Assembly: GCA_036401055.1 (NCBI GenBank)
Contig: DASWWC010000109.1
Location: 1 to 64,000 of the forward strand
Length of the DNA stretch: 64,000 nt
Direction: 5' to 3'
From: Pelomonas sp036401055
Lineage (GTDB): Bacteria; Pseudomonadota; Gammaproteobacteria; Burkholderiales; Burkholderiaceae_C
The notes beneath the pieces were generated by a model. That model saw nothing but the letters and a program-made list of their open reading frames with translations, was not told where the DNA came from and ran no database searches. Position numbers and translations under genes: made by a program. The first letter of the stretch is position 1. Each line of letters begins with the position of its first letter. Positions 34,736 through 43,335 of this stretch are shown piece by piece.

Positions 34736-36487
34736 ATGAACACCACCCCCTCGCCGCGCCGTGCGGCCTCCCGTCTCTCCGTGCTGCTGTCGGCAGGCCT
34801 GCTGGCCATGGCCGCGGGCGGTGCGGCCCAGGCACAGGACGTCGCCGTCAACCAGGTCGGCTTCCTGCCCGGGGCCGCCAAATGGGCGGCGCTGCCCGGT
34901 GCGGCCGGCGACGAGTTCCGCGTCGTGCGCGCGGGCAGCAACGAGGTCGTGCTGCGTGGCCGTCTGGGCGCAACCCGTACCTGGGCGCCCGCCGGCCAGG
35001 CCGTGCGGCTGGCCGACTTCTCGGCGCTGAAGGAGCCGGGCGACTACGAGCTGCGTGCCGACGGCGTCGCCGCGTCGCCGCGCATCCGCGTGGCCGTCGA
35101 CGCCAACGCGGCACTGACGGCCGCCAGCCTCAAGGCCTTCTACTTCAACCGCGCCGGCACCGCGCTGGAGGCCCGCCACGCCGGCCCCTGGGCGCGGCCG
35201 GCCGGCCACCCCGACACCGAGGTGCGCATCCACGCCTCGGCCGCCAGCGACAAGCGGCCCGAAGGCTCGCGCATCTCGTCGCCCAAGGGCTGGTACGACG
35301 CGGGCGACTACAACAAGTACATCGTCAACTCCGGCATCACCGTCTACACGTTGCTGGCCGCCTACGAGCAGTTTCCGGCGCTGTTCAAGGCGCAGACGCT
35401 GAACATCCCCGAGAGCGGCAACGACCTGCCCGACGTGCTGGACGAGGTGCTGTGGAACCTCGAATGGATGCTGACCATGCAGGACCCCGCCGACGGCGGC
35501 GTCTATCACAAGCTCACCAACAAGGGCTTCGACGGCAACGTCATGCCGCATGAGGCCAAGGGCGAGCGCTACGTCGTCGCCAAGGGCACGGCGGCCACGC
35601 TGGATTTCGCCGCCGTGATGGCCCATGCCAGCCGCGTCTTCAAGCCCTTCGAGGCGCAGCGGCCGGGGCTGTCGGCCCGCCTGCGTGACGCTGCCGTCGC
35701 CGCCTGGCGTTGGTCCCGCGCGAACCCGCAAGTCACCTACAAAAACCCGCCCGACGTGCGCACCGGCGAATATGGCGACACCCGGCTGGACGACGAGTTC
35801 GCCTGGGCCGCCGCCGAGCTGTACCTGACCACCGGCGAGATGGCCTACCGCGACGCGCTGGCGCTGGACCGGCACACGGTGCGCGTGCCCGGCTGGGGCG
35901 ACGTGATGGGCCTGGCGTGGGTGAGCCTGGCGCAGAACCGCGACAAGCTCACCCAGGCCGAAGCCGAGCTGGTGACCCGGCGCGTGCGCGCCTTCGGCGA
36001 CGAGCTGGCGACGCTGTGGCGCGACTCCGCCTACCGGCTGACGATGGAGTCCGCCAACGACTACGTCTGGGGCAGCAACGCTCACGCGCTGAACCAGGCG
36101 CTGATGCTGATCCAGGCCTACCGCGTCGGCAGCGACCGCGCGCAGCTGGACGCCGCGCAGTCCGTGCTGGACTACGTGCTGGGCCGCAACCCACTGGGCA
36201 TCAGCTACGTGACCGGCTTTGGCCAGCGCTCGCCGCTGCACCCGCACCACCGCCCGTCCGAGGCCGACGGCGTTGAGGCGCCGGTGCCCGGCTTCATCGT
36301 CGGCGGCCCCAACCCAGGCCAGCAGGACCAGAAGAACTGCCCGGTGCGCTACCCATCCGCGCTGCCGGCGCTGTCCTATATCGACCATGGCTGCAGCTAC
36401 GCTGCCAACGAGGTCGCCATCAACTGGAATGCGCCGCTGGTCTACGTGGCCGCGGCACTGCAGGCCCTCACGCCTTCCGCTCGCTGA
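34736..36487 (+). CDS. GH9 endoglucanase with N-terminal Ig-like domain
   Basis: A 583-residue secreted enzyme. A signal peptide covers about residues 1-33 (ending AQAQD). Residues 35-125 form the CelD-type Ig-like domain (VNQVGFLPGAAKWAALPG). The (alpha/alpha)6 barrel has the catalytic base region GWYDAGDYNKY with Asp188 and Asp191, a HHRPS histidine region, and the acid Glu559 in NEVAINWNAPLVY. GH9 enzymes cleave beta-1,4-glucans, and members in xyloglucan loci act on xyloglucan. No Shine-Dalgarno is seen before the ATG; if CATAAT at 34721 is the -10 box, the message would be almost leaderless. It has its own operator and is followed by an MFS gene 26 bases on. Confidence 0.94.
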   Translation: MNTTPSPRRAASRLSVLLSAGLLAMAAGGAAQAQDVAVNQVGFLPGAAKWAALPGAAGDEFRVVRAGSNEVVLRGRLGATRTWAPAGQAVRLADFSALKEPGDYELRADGVAASPRIRVAVDANAALTAASLKAFYFNRAGTALEARHAGPWARPAGHPDTEVRIHASAASDKRPEGSRISSPKGWYDAGDYNKYIVNSGITVYTLLAAYEQFPALFKAQTLNIPESGNDLPDVLDEVLWNLEWMLTMQDPADGGVYHKLTNKGFDGNVMPHEAKGERYVVAKGTAATLDFAAVMAHASRVFKPFEAQRPGLSARLRDAAVAAWRWSRANPQVTYKNPPDVRTGEYGDTRLDDEFAWAAAELYLTTGEMAYRDALALDRHTVRVPGWGDVMGLAWVSLAQNRDKLTQAEAELVTRRVRAFGDELATLWRDSAYRLTMESANDYVWGSNAHALNQALMLIQAYRVGSDRAQLDAAQSVLDYVLGRNPLGISYVTGFGQRSPLHPHHRPSEADGVEAPVPGFIVGGPNPGQQDQKNCPVRYPSALPALSYIDHGCSYAANEVAINWNAPLVYVAAALQALTPSAR

Positions 36488-36513
36488 TCGTCATAAAACA
36501 AAACGGAGACTGC

Positions 36514-37815
36514 ATGTCCTCGACGACTCGCCACCCGCTGGTCTGGGTGCCTTCGCTGTACCTGGCCATGGGCCTGCCCAACGTGATGGTGGGCGTGGTC
36601 GCCGCCATCATCTACAAGAACCTGGGCGTGCCCAACGAGGACATCGCGCTGTACACCTCGCAGATGTACTTGCCCTGGGTGCTGAAGCCGCTGTGGGCGC
36701 CGCTGCTGGAGACCTACCGCAGCAAGCGCTTCTGGGTCATCAGCATGGAGTTCACGATGGCCGCGGCGCTGGCGCTGGTGGCGCTGGTGCTGCCGCTGGA
36801 GGGCTTCTTCAAGCTGTCGCTGGCGTTCTTCTGGCTCGTGGGCTTCGCGTCCGCCACGCAGGACACCTGCGCCGACGGCGTCTTCATGACCACCGTCAGC
36901 AAGACCGACCAGGCGCGCTACGCCGGCCTGCAGGGCATGTGCTGGAACCTCGGCGCCGTCGTGGCCTCGGGCCTGTTCGTGTCGCTGACCGGCTACCTGC
37001 ACAACCACCATGGCATGAGCTGGGTGCAGTGCTGGATGGTGGTCGTGTCGCTGGCGGCGGCGGCGATGGCCGTGTTCGGCGTCTACCACCTGCGCGTGCT
37101 GCCGCCGGGCTCGCCGTCGCACCTGCACGGCCAGGGCTTTGCGGGCGGCATGAAGTCCACCGCCGAGGCCTGGGTTACCTTCTTCCAGAAGCCGCAGATC
37201 TGGATGATGCTGGCCGTCATCTTCTTCTACCGCTTCGGCGAGGGCTTCATCGAGAAGTTCGGCCCGCTGTTCCTGCTGGATGCACGCGAGGTCGGCGGCC
37301 TGGGCCTGGACAACGAAGCGCTGGGCCACATCAACGGCACGGTCGGCACGCTGACCTTCATCGCCGGCGCCTTCCTGGGTGGCTTCCTGGTGGCGCGTCG
37401 TACCTTGCCGCGCAGCTTCTTCACGCTGGCACTGATCCTGAACGTGCCGCACCTGACCTACTTCTACCTGGCCGAGACGATGCCGACCGACACGGTCACC
37501 ATCGCCGTCATCGTCGCCATTGAGAAGTTCGGCTTCGGCATGGGCTCGGTGGGCCACATGCTGTACATGATGCAGCAGATCGCCCCCGGGCCCTTCCGCA
37601 TGGCCCACTACGCGATGGCCACCGGCGTCATGGCGCTGACCAAGTGGGGCACCGGCAGCGTCAGCGGCCTGCTGTGGAACTACGTGAGCCACGACTACCT
37701 GCACTTCTTTGGCTGGGTGCTGGTGTTCTCGGTGCCGCCGGTCATCCTGGCCTGGCTGGCGCCGTTCCCGCACGACAGTAAGGACGAGCCCGCAGAAGCC
37801 GTGACGGGCCACTGA
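36514..37815 (+). CDS. AmpG-like MFS transporter
   Basis: A 433-residue inner-membrane carrier with about twelve hydrophobic segments. The first (WVPSLYLAMGLPNVMV) and ATQDTCADGVFMTTVSK are reminiscent of the AmpG/SLC33 branch of the major facilitator family, which carries muropeptides or disaccharides. A GGAG lies six bases upstream of the ATG. Between GH9 and GH27 it probably takes up an oligosaccharide released by those enzymes. The substrate is not visible from sequence. With the GPH carrier at 11364 it makes two inner-membrane routes in the locus. Confidence 0.9.
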   Translation: MSSTTRHPLVWVPSLYLAMGLPNVMVGVVAAIIYKNLGVPNEDIALYTSQMYLPWVLKPLWAPLLETYRSKRFWVISMEFTMAAALALVALVLPLEGFFKLSLAFFWLVGFASATQDTCADGVFMTTVSKTDQARYAGLQGMCWNLGAVVASGLFVSLTGYLHNHHGMSWVQCWMVVVSLAAAAMAVFGVYHLRVLPPGSPSHLHGQGFAGGMKSTAEAWVTFFQKPQIWMMLAVIFFYRFGEGFIEKFGPLFLLDAREVGGLGLDNEALGHINGTVGTLTFIAGAFLGGFLVARRTLPRSFFTLALILNVPHLTYFYLAETMPTDTVTIAVIVAIEKFGFGMGSVGHMLYMMQQIAPGPFRMAHYAMATGVMALTKWGTGSVSGLLWNYVSHDYLHFFGWVLVFSVPPVILAWLAPFPHDSKDEPAEAVTGH

Positions 37816-37842
37816 CAACACCAAAGACCGGAGACAAGCACC

Positions 37843-39063
37843 ATGAAGACGACGCTGTGGCGCCTGGGCGCCCTGATGCTGATGCCCATGCTGGCCGCGC
37901 TGCCCGCACAGGCACAGCAGCAACACGAATCGCTGAAGCTGGACGCGCCCAAGCCGGTGCTGCTGCCCACGCCGCCCATGGGCTGGAACTCCTGGAACAA
38001 GTTCAAGTGCGACGTCAGCGAGAAGCTGATCCGCGAGCAGGCCGACGCCATGGTCGCCAGCGGCATGCGCGACGCCGGCTACAAGTACATCGTCATCGAC
38101 GACTGCTGGCAGAAGAGCCGCGACGCCGACGGCAACATCCAGGCCGACCCCGAGCGCTTCCCCAGCGGCATCAAGGCGCTGGCCGACTACGTGCACAGCA
38201 AGGGTCTGAAGTTCGGCCTCTACTCCGACGCCGGCGCGCTGACCTGCGGCGGCCGCCCCGGCAGCGCCGGCCACGAGTTCCAGGACGCGCGCCAGTACGC
38301 CAAGTGGGGCGTGGACTGGCTGAAGTACGACTGGTGCTACACCGGCCCGCGCAACGCCGAGGCCGCCTACACCATCATGGCCAAGGCGCTGCGCGAGTCG
38401 GGCCGTGACATCGTGCTGTCCATCTGCGAGTGGGGCACGCACCAGCCGCAGCGCTGGGGTCCCGACGTGGGCCACCTGTGGCGCACCACCGGCGACATCT
38501 TCGACGCCTGGGAGGGCAAGAAGGACTGGTCCATCGGCATGACCAACATCCTGGATCTGAACGTCGACAACTGGCGCTACGCAGGCCCCAACCGCTGGCC
38601 CGACCCCGACATGCTGGAAGTCGGCAACGGCGGAATGAGCGTGACCGAGTACGAAAGCCACTTCTCGCTGTGGGCCATGCTGGCCGCGCCGCTCGTGGCC
38701 GGCAACGACATGTCCAAGATGGACGCCGACACGCGCCGCATCCTGACCAACAAGGACGTCATTGACGTGGACCAGGACCCGCTGGGCCAGGCCGCGCGCC
38801 GCGTGCGCAAGGACGGCGACCTGGAGGTCTGGGCCCGCCCGCTGCAGGGTGGCGACACGGCGGTCGTGCTGTTCAACCGCAGCGCCAAGGCCGTCGAGAT
38901 GTCCGCCGACTGGGCGCTGCTGAACCTGCCCGCTGGCGCGCGCGTGCAGACGCGCAACCTGTGGACCGGCGAGGTCAGGAAGGGCGTCAAGGACCGCGTG
39001 GCCGGCACCGTCGCCTCGCACGGCGTGCTGATGCTGCGCATCACGCCGGAGCTGGCGCGGTGA
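37843..39063 (+). CDS. GH27 alpha-galactosidase 1
   Basis: A 406-residue secreted enzyme with a Sec leader of about 25 residues (ending AQAQQ). The GH27 barrel has PPMGWNSWNKFKCD, VIDDCWQ, nucleophile Asp163 in WLKYDWCY and acid/base Asp256 in WPDPDMLEVGN. The recognition loop is Cys195-Glu196-Trp197, and Glu at this place is what true alpha-galactosidases use to bind the galactose 2-hydroxyl. So alpha-galactosidase is well supported, for galactomannan or raffinose-type side chains. The C-terminal beta domain is short and ends normally. The stop overlaps the GTG start of the CE4 gene by four bases. Confidence 0.95.
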   Translation: MKTTLWRLGALMLMPMLAALPAQAQQQHESLKLDAPKPVLLPTPPMGWNSWNKFKCDVSEKLIREQADAMVASGMRDAGYKYIVIDDCWQKSRDADGNIQADPERFPSGIKALADYVHSKGLKFGLYSDAGALTCGGRPGSAGHEFQDARQYAKWGVDWLKYDWCYTGPRNAEAAYTIMAKALRESGRDIVLSICEWGTHQPQRWGPDVGHLWRTTGDIFDAWEGKKDWSIGMTNILDLNVDNWRYAGPNRWPDPDMLEVGNGGMSVTEYESHFSLWAMLAAPLVAGNDMSKMDADTRRILTNKDVIDVDQDPLGQAARRVRKDGDLEVWARPLQGGDTAVVLFNRSAKAVEMSADWALLNLPAGARVQTRNLWTGEVRKGVKDRVAGTVASHGVLMLRITPELAR

Positions 39064-39776
39064 AGGCGCTTGCCGTGGCGGCCCTGTGCATGGCCGGGGT
39101 TGCGCAGGCTGCCTGCGGCCTCGACGCTCTGGGCACCTCGCGCACGCTGACGCTCAAGCGCGAGGCTGCCGCCTGGGGCACGGCCCAGCATGCCGCGCTG
39201 CCCGGGCTGGCGCCCGGTGAGGTGGTGCTGACCTTCGACGACGGCCCGCGGCCCGAGTCCACGCCTCTCGTGCTGAAGGCGCTGGCGGACCAGTGCGTGA
39301 AGGCCAGCTTCTTCATGAACGGCGAGCCGCTGCGCCAGCACGCCGCGCTGGCCCGCCAGGTGCGCGATGCCGGTCACACGGTGGGCATGCACGGGTTTAG
39401 GCACGAGCACTTCTCGCAGCTGTGGTCGGCCGCGCAGATCGCCGACCTGGACGCGATGACCGCCGCCTACCGCGAGGTGCTGGGCATCGAACCGGCGTCG
39501 TGGCGCTTCCCTTTCCTGGAAGAGACGCCCGCGATGATGGCGGCGCTGCGCGAGCGCGGCGTGACGGTCATGTCCATCGACGCCGGCGCCGAGGACTGGC
39601 TGCCCGACCAGACGCCGCAGATGCTGGCGGACAAGCTGTTAGGTCAGCTGGCCAAGAGCGGCGGCGGCATCGTGCTGCTGCACGATGCGCAGGATCAGAC
39701 GGCGAGGGCGATGCCCTTTCTGCTGCAGACGCTGAAGGCGAAGGGCTATCGGGTGGTGCACCTGCGCTGGGACTGA
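39060..39776 (+). CDS. CE4 polysaccharide deacetylase
   Basis: A 238-residue secreted esterase/deacetylase. It starts at GTG (39060), overlapping the GH27 stop (GTGA), and has a leader of about 17 residues (ending AQA). The NodB motifs are intact: TFDDGP with Asp60 and Asp61, the metal pair His111 and His115 in HGFRH, RFPF for motif 3 and LLHD for motif 5. Such enzymes remove acetyl groups from chitin, peptidoglycan or xylan. The coupling with an alpha-galactosidase suggests an acetylated hemicellulose as substrate, but N-acetyl sugars are possible too. It acts in the periplasm or outside. Confidence 0.9.
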   Translation: MKALAVAALCMAGVAQAACGLDALGTSRTLTLKREAAAWGTAQHAALPGLAPGEVVLTFDDGPRPESTPLVLKALADQCVKASFFMNGEPLRQHAALARQVRDAGHTVGMHGFRHEHFSQLWSAAQIADLDAMTAAYREVLGIEPASWRFPFLEETPAMMAALRERGVTVMSIDAGAEDWLPDQTPQMLADKLLGQLAKSGGGIVLLHDAQDQTARAMPFLLQTLKAKGYRVVHLRWD

Positions 39777-39820
39777 TTCATGTCGACCGAGCCCCCGCGC
39801 AACGTGGCGGGCTAGGGCAG

Positions 39821-40219
39821 TCAAGGCTCCTGGCTTGCGACAGGTTGACTCACCATCTGACTCACCATCGGAGCGCAGCCCTTGAACTTGATGACCCGAC
39901 GTGTGACACGGCGACCTTCACCGCCCAACCCCACCGACATCGCTTCACCGTCTGTTGAGAGTCCTGCGGTCCCCTTGCCTGACGTGTCGTAGAACTCCTC
40001 AATCTCGACTTCTTCTGCGCTGTCGATCCGCCTGGAGATGGCTAGCTCCTGCTCCACCTTGGCCTGTGACATCAACGCTTTGGCCTTGATTTCAGCGCGA
40101 ACGGATTCTTCCTTGAGCTTCGTAATTGGCGTTGAACTGTCGGACTCGGAGATGCCCTCGACAACCTTCTTGATACCAGCGCCAATCAATAGCCCAACCG
40201 GGCTTACCAGACCAAGCAT
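39821..40219 (-). CDS. orphan hypothetical protein of lower GC content
   Basis: A 132-residue protein. The start at 40219 is fixed by a strong GGAGGAGG six bases upstream. Residues 1-20 (MLGLVSPVGLLIGAGIKKVV) are moderately hydrophobic; then comes a charged helical segment (about 28-60) and a Gly-rich part (STDGEAMSVGLGGEGRR), ending in a short repeat MVSQMVSQ. The gene and its flanks are visibly richer in A+T than everything around it, and codon use is different, which suggests recent acquisition. No family is recognised and no integrase or repeat boundary is seen. Function unknown. Confidence 0.65.
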   Translation of the reverse strand: MLGLVSPVGLLIGAGIKKVVEGISESDSSTPITKLKEESVRAEIKAKALMSQAKVEQELAISRRIDSAEEVEIEEFYDTSGKGTAGLSTDGEAMSVGLGGEGRRVTRRVIKFKGCAPMVSQMVSQPVASQEP

Positions 40220-40314
40220 TGGCCTCCTCCGTACAAGGTGTTTAGGGTGTGCGGAGCCTAGTCTGCCGGGCAAGGATGTCATTGAATGTCTGTGCGCCGA
40301 ACCAGAAACCTTTC

Positions 40315-40329
40315 ACGCTTGAGAAGCGT
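40315..40329. terminator. small hairpin in the gap downstream of agaR
   Basis: ACGCTT and AAGCGT pair around GAG, 36 bases past the agaR-like stop. On the minus strand it is followed by GAAAGGTTTC, and on the plus strand by TTTG. Weak, possibly terminator-like. Confidence 0.35.
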
Positions 40330-40364
40330 TTGTCGATCGCCGCACCCGTTCCGCCTACTGCCCG

Positions 40365-41171
40365 TTAGGCCAACACCACCTCAATCCCCCGCCCCCGCAG
40401 CTGATCCACGATGGCCTGATCCGCGCCGCTGTCGGTGATCAGCACATCCAGCTGCTCCACCGGCGCGATGACCGACAGGTTGCGCTTCATCAGCTTGGAC
40501 GCGTCCGCCACGGCCACCACCTGCCGCGAGATCTTCATCATCTGGGCGTTGAGCTGCGCCTCCAGCAGGTGGGGCGTCATCAGGCCAATGTCGGGGTCCA
40601 GGCTGTCGACGCCCAGGAACAGGCGGTCCGCATACAAGCCCTGCAAGGCAGCCACGGCCTGCGGGCCGGACAGCGAGTAGGAGTTCGGCCGCAGCTGGCC
40701 GCCCGGCATGATGAGGTTGACGTGCGGCACGGTCGCCAGCAGCGCGGCGATGTTCAGCGCGTTGGTGATGACGTTCAGCGACGTCAGCTTCAGGCCGCGG
40801 ATCTGCTTGGCGATTTCCTCGGTCGTGGAGCCGGAGTCGAGCAGGATGGTCTCGCCGTCGCGGATCATCTTGGCGGCTTCGGCGGCAATGCGGGCCTTCT
40901 GCTCGTGGCGCAGCTTCTGCTTCACGCCGATGGGCACTTCCTCGGTGTCGCGCTGGGCCAGCGCGCCGCCGTGGGTGCGCAGCACGGCGCCGGTGGACGC
41001 CAGCGCGTTGAGGTCGCTGCGGATGGTGACGACCGAGGTGTGGAAGCGCTCGGCCAGTTCATCCACCGTGACGCGGCCCTGCGTCTGCACCAGTTCGCGG
41101 ATCAGCCTGCGCCGCTCGTCGATGAGCAGCGGGCTTTCGGTTTTCGCGGAAGGTGTGGCAGAGGCGGGCAT
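40365..41171 (-). CDS. DeoR-family regulator, AgaR-like
   Basis: A 268-residue repressor. The N-terminal winged helix (RRLIRELVQTQGRVTVDELAERF, then TSVVTIRSDLNAL and RTHGGA) is of the DeoR type. The C-terminal DeoRC sensor has the phosphosugar-binding IRDGETILLDSGSTT and DSLDPDIGLMTPHLLEA. The wording of the latter segment is like AgaR, which responds to galactosamine or GalNAc catabolism, and the neighbouring genes (AgaS-like, GatZ-like, kinase) support that. CTTTCG and CGAAAG elements, as in AgaR sites, lie just upstream (41198-41228) and in the 45562-45768 region. It is the last gene of the operon, 48 bases after the kinase. Confidence 0.9.
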   Translation of the reverse strand: MPASATPSAKTESPLLIDERRRLIRELVQTQGRVTVDELAERFHTSVVTIRSDLNALASTGAVLRTHGGALAQRDTEEVPIGVKQKLRHEQKARIAAEAAKMIRDGETILLDSGSTTEEIAKQIRGLKLTSLNVITNALNIAALLATVPHVNLIMPGGQLRPNSYSLSGPQAVAALQGLYADRLFLGVDSLDPDIGLMTPHLLEAQLNAQMMKISRQVVAVADASKLMKRNLSVIAPVEQLDVLITDSGADQAIVDQLRGRGIEVVLA

Positions 41172-41197
41172 GCAGGATCAAAAGGGCGGGAGGCCGA

Positions 41198-41228
41198 CTT
41201 TCGAATGATATCGACGGGCTTACGAAAG
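41198..41228. promoter_or_regulatory. CTTTCG/CGAAAG pair upstream of the agaR-like gene
   Basis: CTTTCG at 41198-41203 and CGAAAG at 41223-41228 form an inverted pair between the kinase 3' end and the regulator start. The same hexamers cluster at 45562-45768, so this may be an autoregulatory site. The right arm lies within the kinase stop region. Confidence 0.45.
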
Positions 41229-42173
41229 CAGGCTTAGCGCTTGTGCCGACAAGGGCTGGCCGGCCAGCCGTGCGGCGTACAGCGCGGCGCCCACCTCAGG
41301 CCCGAAGCGCGGGCGCTTCAGCACGGCACCGGGCAGGCGGCGGGCCAGCGCCGCCTGCAGCGGGCCCAGCACCAGCTCGCCCGCGGCGAACACGCCGCCG
41401 GAGTAGGACACGTCCACCGGCGTGCCAGCCGGAACGCCGAGGTTGCGTGCGGTGCCGGCGGCCAGCAGCGCCAGTTCGTCGCCCGCGCGCACCAGCAGCT
41501 GGCGGGCTTGTGCGTCGCCAGCGCTCGCGGCGGTGGTGGTCAGGCGGGCGAGCTGGGCCAGCTCGCTGCGCTGGGCGCTGCCGTTGACCTCGCCGCACAG
41601 ATCCAGGTCTGCCTTCAGCTCGAAGTGCTCGCGCACCAGGCCCAGCAGCGGGCCGGGCTCGGCGCGGCCGTCGGCCATGCGGGAGAACAGCGCCAGTGCC
41701 TCGCGGGCCAGCCAGTGGGCGGAGCCTTCGTCGCCGAATACCTCGCCCCAGCCGCCGCAGCGGGCGCTGCGGCCTCGCCATTCGCCATACGCGATGGAGC
41801 CGGTGCCGGCGACGAGGCTGATGCCGTCGGCGCCCGCCAGCGAGCCGGCCCAGCTGCAGACCATGTCGTTGCCCATCGTGCTGCGCGGCACGATGCCGTC
41901 CAGCAGCGTGTCGAAGGCGGCGAGCAAGCCGCTGTCTTCGCCGTGAGCGGGCAGGCCGGCGAAGGTGTGGGCCACGTCGGCGGCATGCACGCCGGCCTGG
42001 CGCAGCACCGCCCGCACGCCGTCATGCAGCAGCGTGCGCAACGCATCGAAGCCGATTTCGAGGTAGTAGCTGGTCGTGCCGTCGTGGCGCGCGAGCTGGC
42101 GGCCGCCGGCGTCGAGGAGGACGAAGGCGGTCTTGGTGCCGCCGCCGTCGATGCCGAGGAACATGGTGCTCAT
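41220..42173 (-). CDS. BadF/BadG-type sugar kinase (GlcNAc/GalN kinase-like)
   Basis: A 317-residue cytoplasmic kinase of the ASKHA fold. The phosphate loops are GIDGGGTKT (residues 7-15) and VAGTGSIAYG, and GGWGEVFGDEGSAHWLAREAL is the family signature of N-acetylglucosamine kinase-like BadF proteins. The C-terminal VSYSGGVFAAG is the adenosine site. In GalNAc loci of some proteobacteria this family provides the sugar kinase when no PTS is present. The start overlaps the AgaS-like stop (ATGA, 42170-42173). Substrate here may be galactosamine or GalNAc (inference). Confidence 0.88.
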   Translation of the reverse strand: MSTMFLGIDGGGTKTAFVLLDAGGRQLARHDGTTSYYLEIGFDALRTLLHDGVRAVLRQAGVHAADVAHTFAGLPAHGEDSGLLAAFDTLLDGIVPRSTMGNDMVCSWAGSLAGADGISLVAGTGSIAYGEWRGRSARCGGWGEVFGDEGSAHWLAREALALFSRMADGRAEPGPLLGLVREHFELKADLDLCGEVNGSAQRSELAQLARLTTTAASAGDAQARQLLVRAGDELALLAAGTARNLGVPAGTPVDVSYSGGVFAAGELVLGPLQAALARRLPGAVLKRPRFGPEVGAALYAARLAGQPLSAQALSLLS

Positions 42174-43333
42174 CCTTGGGTTAGAGGATGGATGGTGACA
42201 CCTTGGACGACGCGGTTCACGGTGCCGGAGGCGCTGGGGGTGTCGGGCCTGATGCCGCGCTGCAGCGACCCGAGCAGCGCCAGGCATTGGGCGAACACCA
42301 GCGCCACGGGCGCCAGCGCCAGATCGGGTGCGCTGGCGGGCAGGGCCAGCGGCACGTCGTCGGCGTGAGCGGTGTCGGCGCTGCCGAATGTGCCGAGCGC
42401 CAGCACGCGGGCGCGGCCTTCGCGGCGCAGTTCGTGCAGCAGGTCCAGGTCGTACTGGCGCGTGTACGGGTCGTTGGACAGGAAGAGGACCACCAGCGTG
42501 TGGTCGTTCAGGAAGGTCTTGGGGCCGTGGCGGAAGCCCAGCGGCGAGTCGGCCAGCGCGACCAGCTGGCCGTCGGTCAGCTCCAGCAGTTTCAGCGCGG
42601 CCTCGCGGGCCAGGCCTTGCAGCGCGTTGCTGCCGAGGTAGACGACGCGGTCGAAGCGCCGCTCGGCCAGCGCGTGCAGGCGGGCGCCTTCGTCGGCCAT
42701 CAGCGCCGCGGCCGCCTGAGCCAGCGCTGTCACGGGCGGTGTGGTCAGGCCGAAGGCCCAGGCCGCGGCCAGCAGCATGCCGGTGAAGCTGGACGTCATC
42801 GCGAACGCGCGGTCGTGCGTCTCGTCGGGCAGCAGCAGCACATGGGCGTGCGGCTGGCCGGCCAGGCGGCGGTTCAGCGCGCCCTCGGCCGCGCAGGTCA
42901 CGACGAGGTGGTGGCTGCGCTTGACGAGGCGGTCCGCCAGCTCCACGGCGGCCAGGCTCTCGGGGCTGTTGCCGCTGCGCGCGAAGGACACCAGCAGCGT
43001 GGGCACTTCGGACTGCAGGCATTGCGCGGGGCTGGAGACGATGTCGGTCGTCGCCACGGCCTCGACGCGGATGCCGGGGCGCTGGCCCAGCAGTTTCAGC
43101 AGCGCGGGCGCCAGCGTCTGGCCGATGAAGGCGGAGCTGCCGGCGCCGGTCAGCACGATGCGCAGGTCGGGCAGCGCCAGCAGGGGGGCCAGGAAGGCAT
43201 CCAGCGCGGGTCGCTCGGCCTGCACTTGTTGGTGAATGGCTTGCCAGACGTCGGGTTGGTGGGCGATCTCGCGGGCGGTGTGGGCGCCGCCGCGGTGCGC
43301 GAGGTCGGCGGGGTCGAGGTGCAGAAGAGTCAT
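42170..43333 (-). CDS. SIS-domain sugar-phosphate isomerase/deaminase, AgaS-like
   Basis: A 387-residue protein with two SIS domains: the first with LTGAGSSAFIGQTLAP and SFARSGNSPES, the second with VYLGSNALQGLAREAALKLLELTDG and GFRHGPKTFL. This is the layout of AgaS, which converts galactosamine 6-phosphate to tagatose 6-phosphate with loss of ammonia, and of glutamine-free GlmS relatives. No glutaminase domain is present. It lies between a GatZ-like gene (2-base gap) and a BadF-type kinase (4-base overlap), which favours AgaS over GlmS-like roles. Confidence 0.9.
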   Translation of the reverse strand: MTLLHLDPADLAHRGGAHTAREIAHQPDVWQAIHQQVQAERPALDAFLAPLLALPDLRIVLTGAGSSAFIGQTLAPALLKLLGQRPGIRVEAVATTDIVSSPAQCLQSEVPTLLVSFARSGNSPESLAAVELADRLVKRSHHLVVTCAAEGALNRRLAGQPHAHVLLLPDETHDRAFAMTSSFTGMLLAAAWAFGLTTPPVTALAQAAAALMADEGARLHALAERRFDRVVYLGSNALQGLAREAALKLLELTDGQLVALADSPLGFRHGPKTFLNDHTLVVLFLSNDPYTRQYDLDLLHELRREGRARVLALGTFGSADTAHADDVPLALPASAPDLALAPVALVFAQCLALLGSLQRGIRPDTPSASGTVNRVVQGVTIHPLTQG

Positions 43334-43335
43334 GT

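Noticed and set aside
42170..43333. GlmS (glucosamine-6-phosphate synthase) for the SIS protein
   Set aside because: The glutaminase domain is missing and the start is fixed by neighbours, so an AgaS-like role is more likely.
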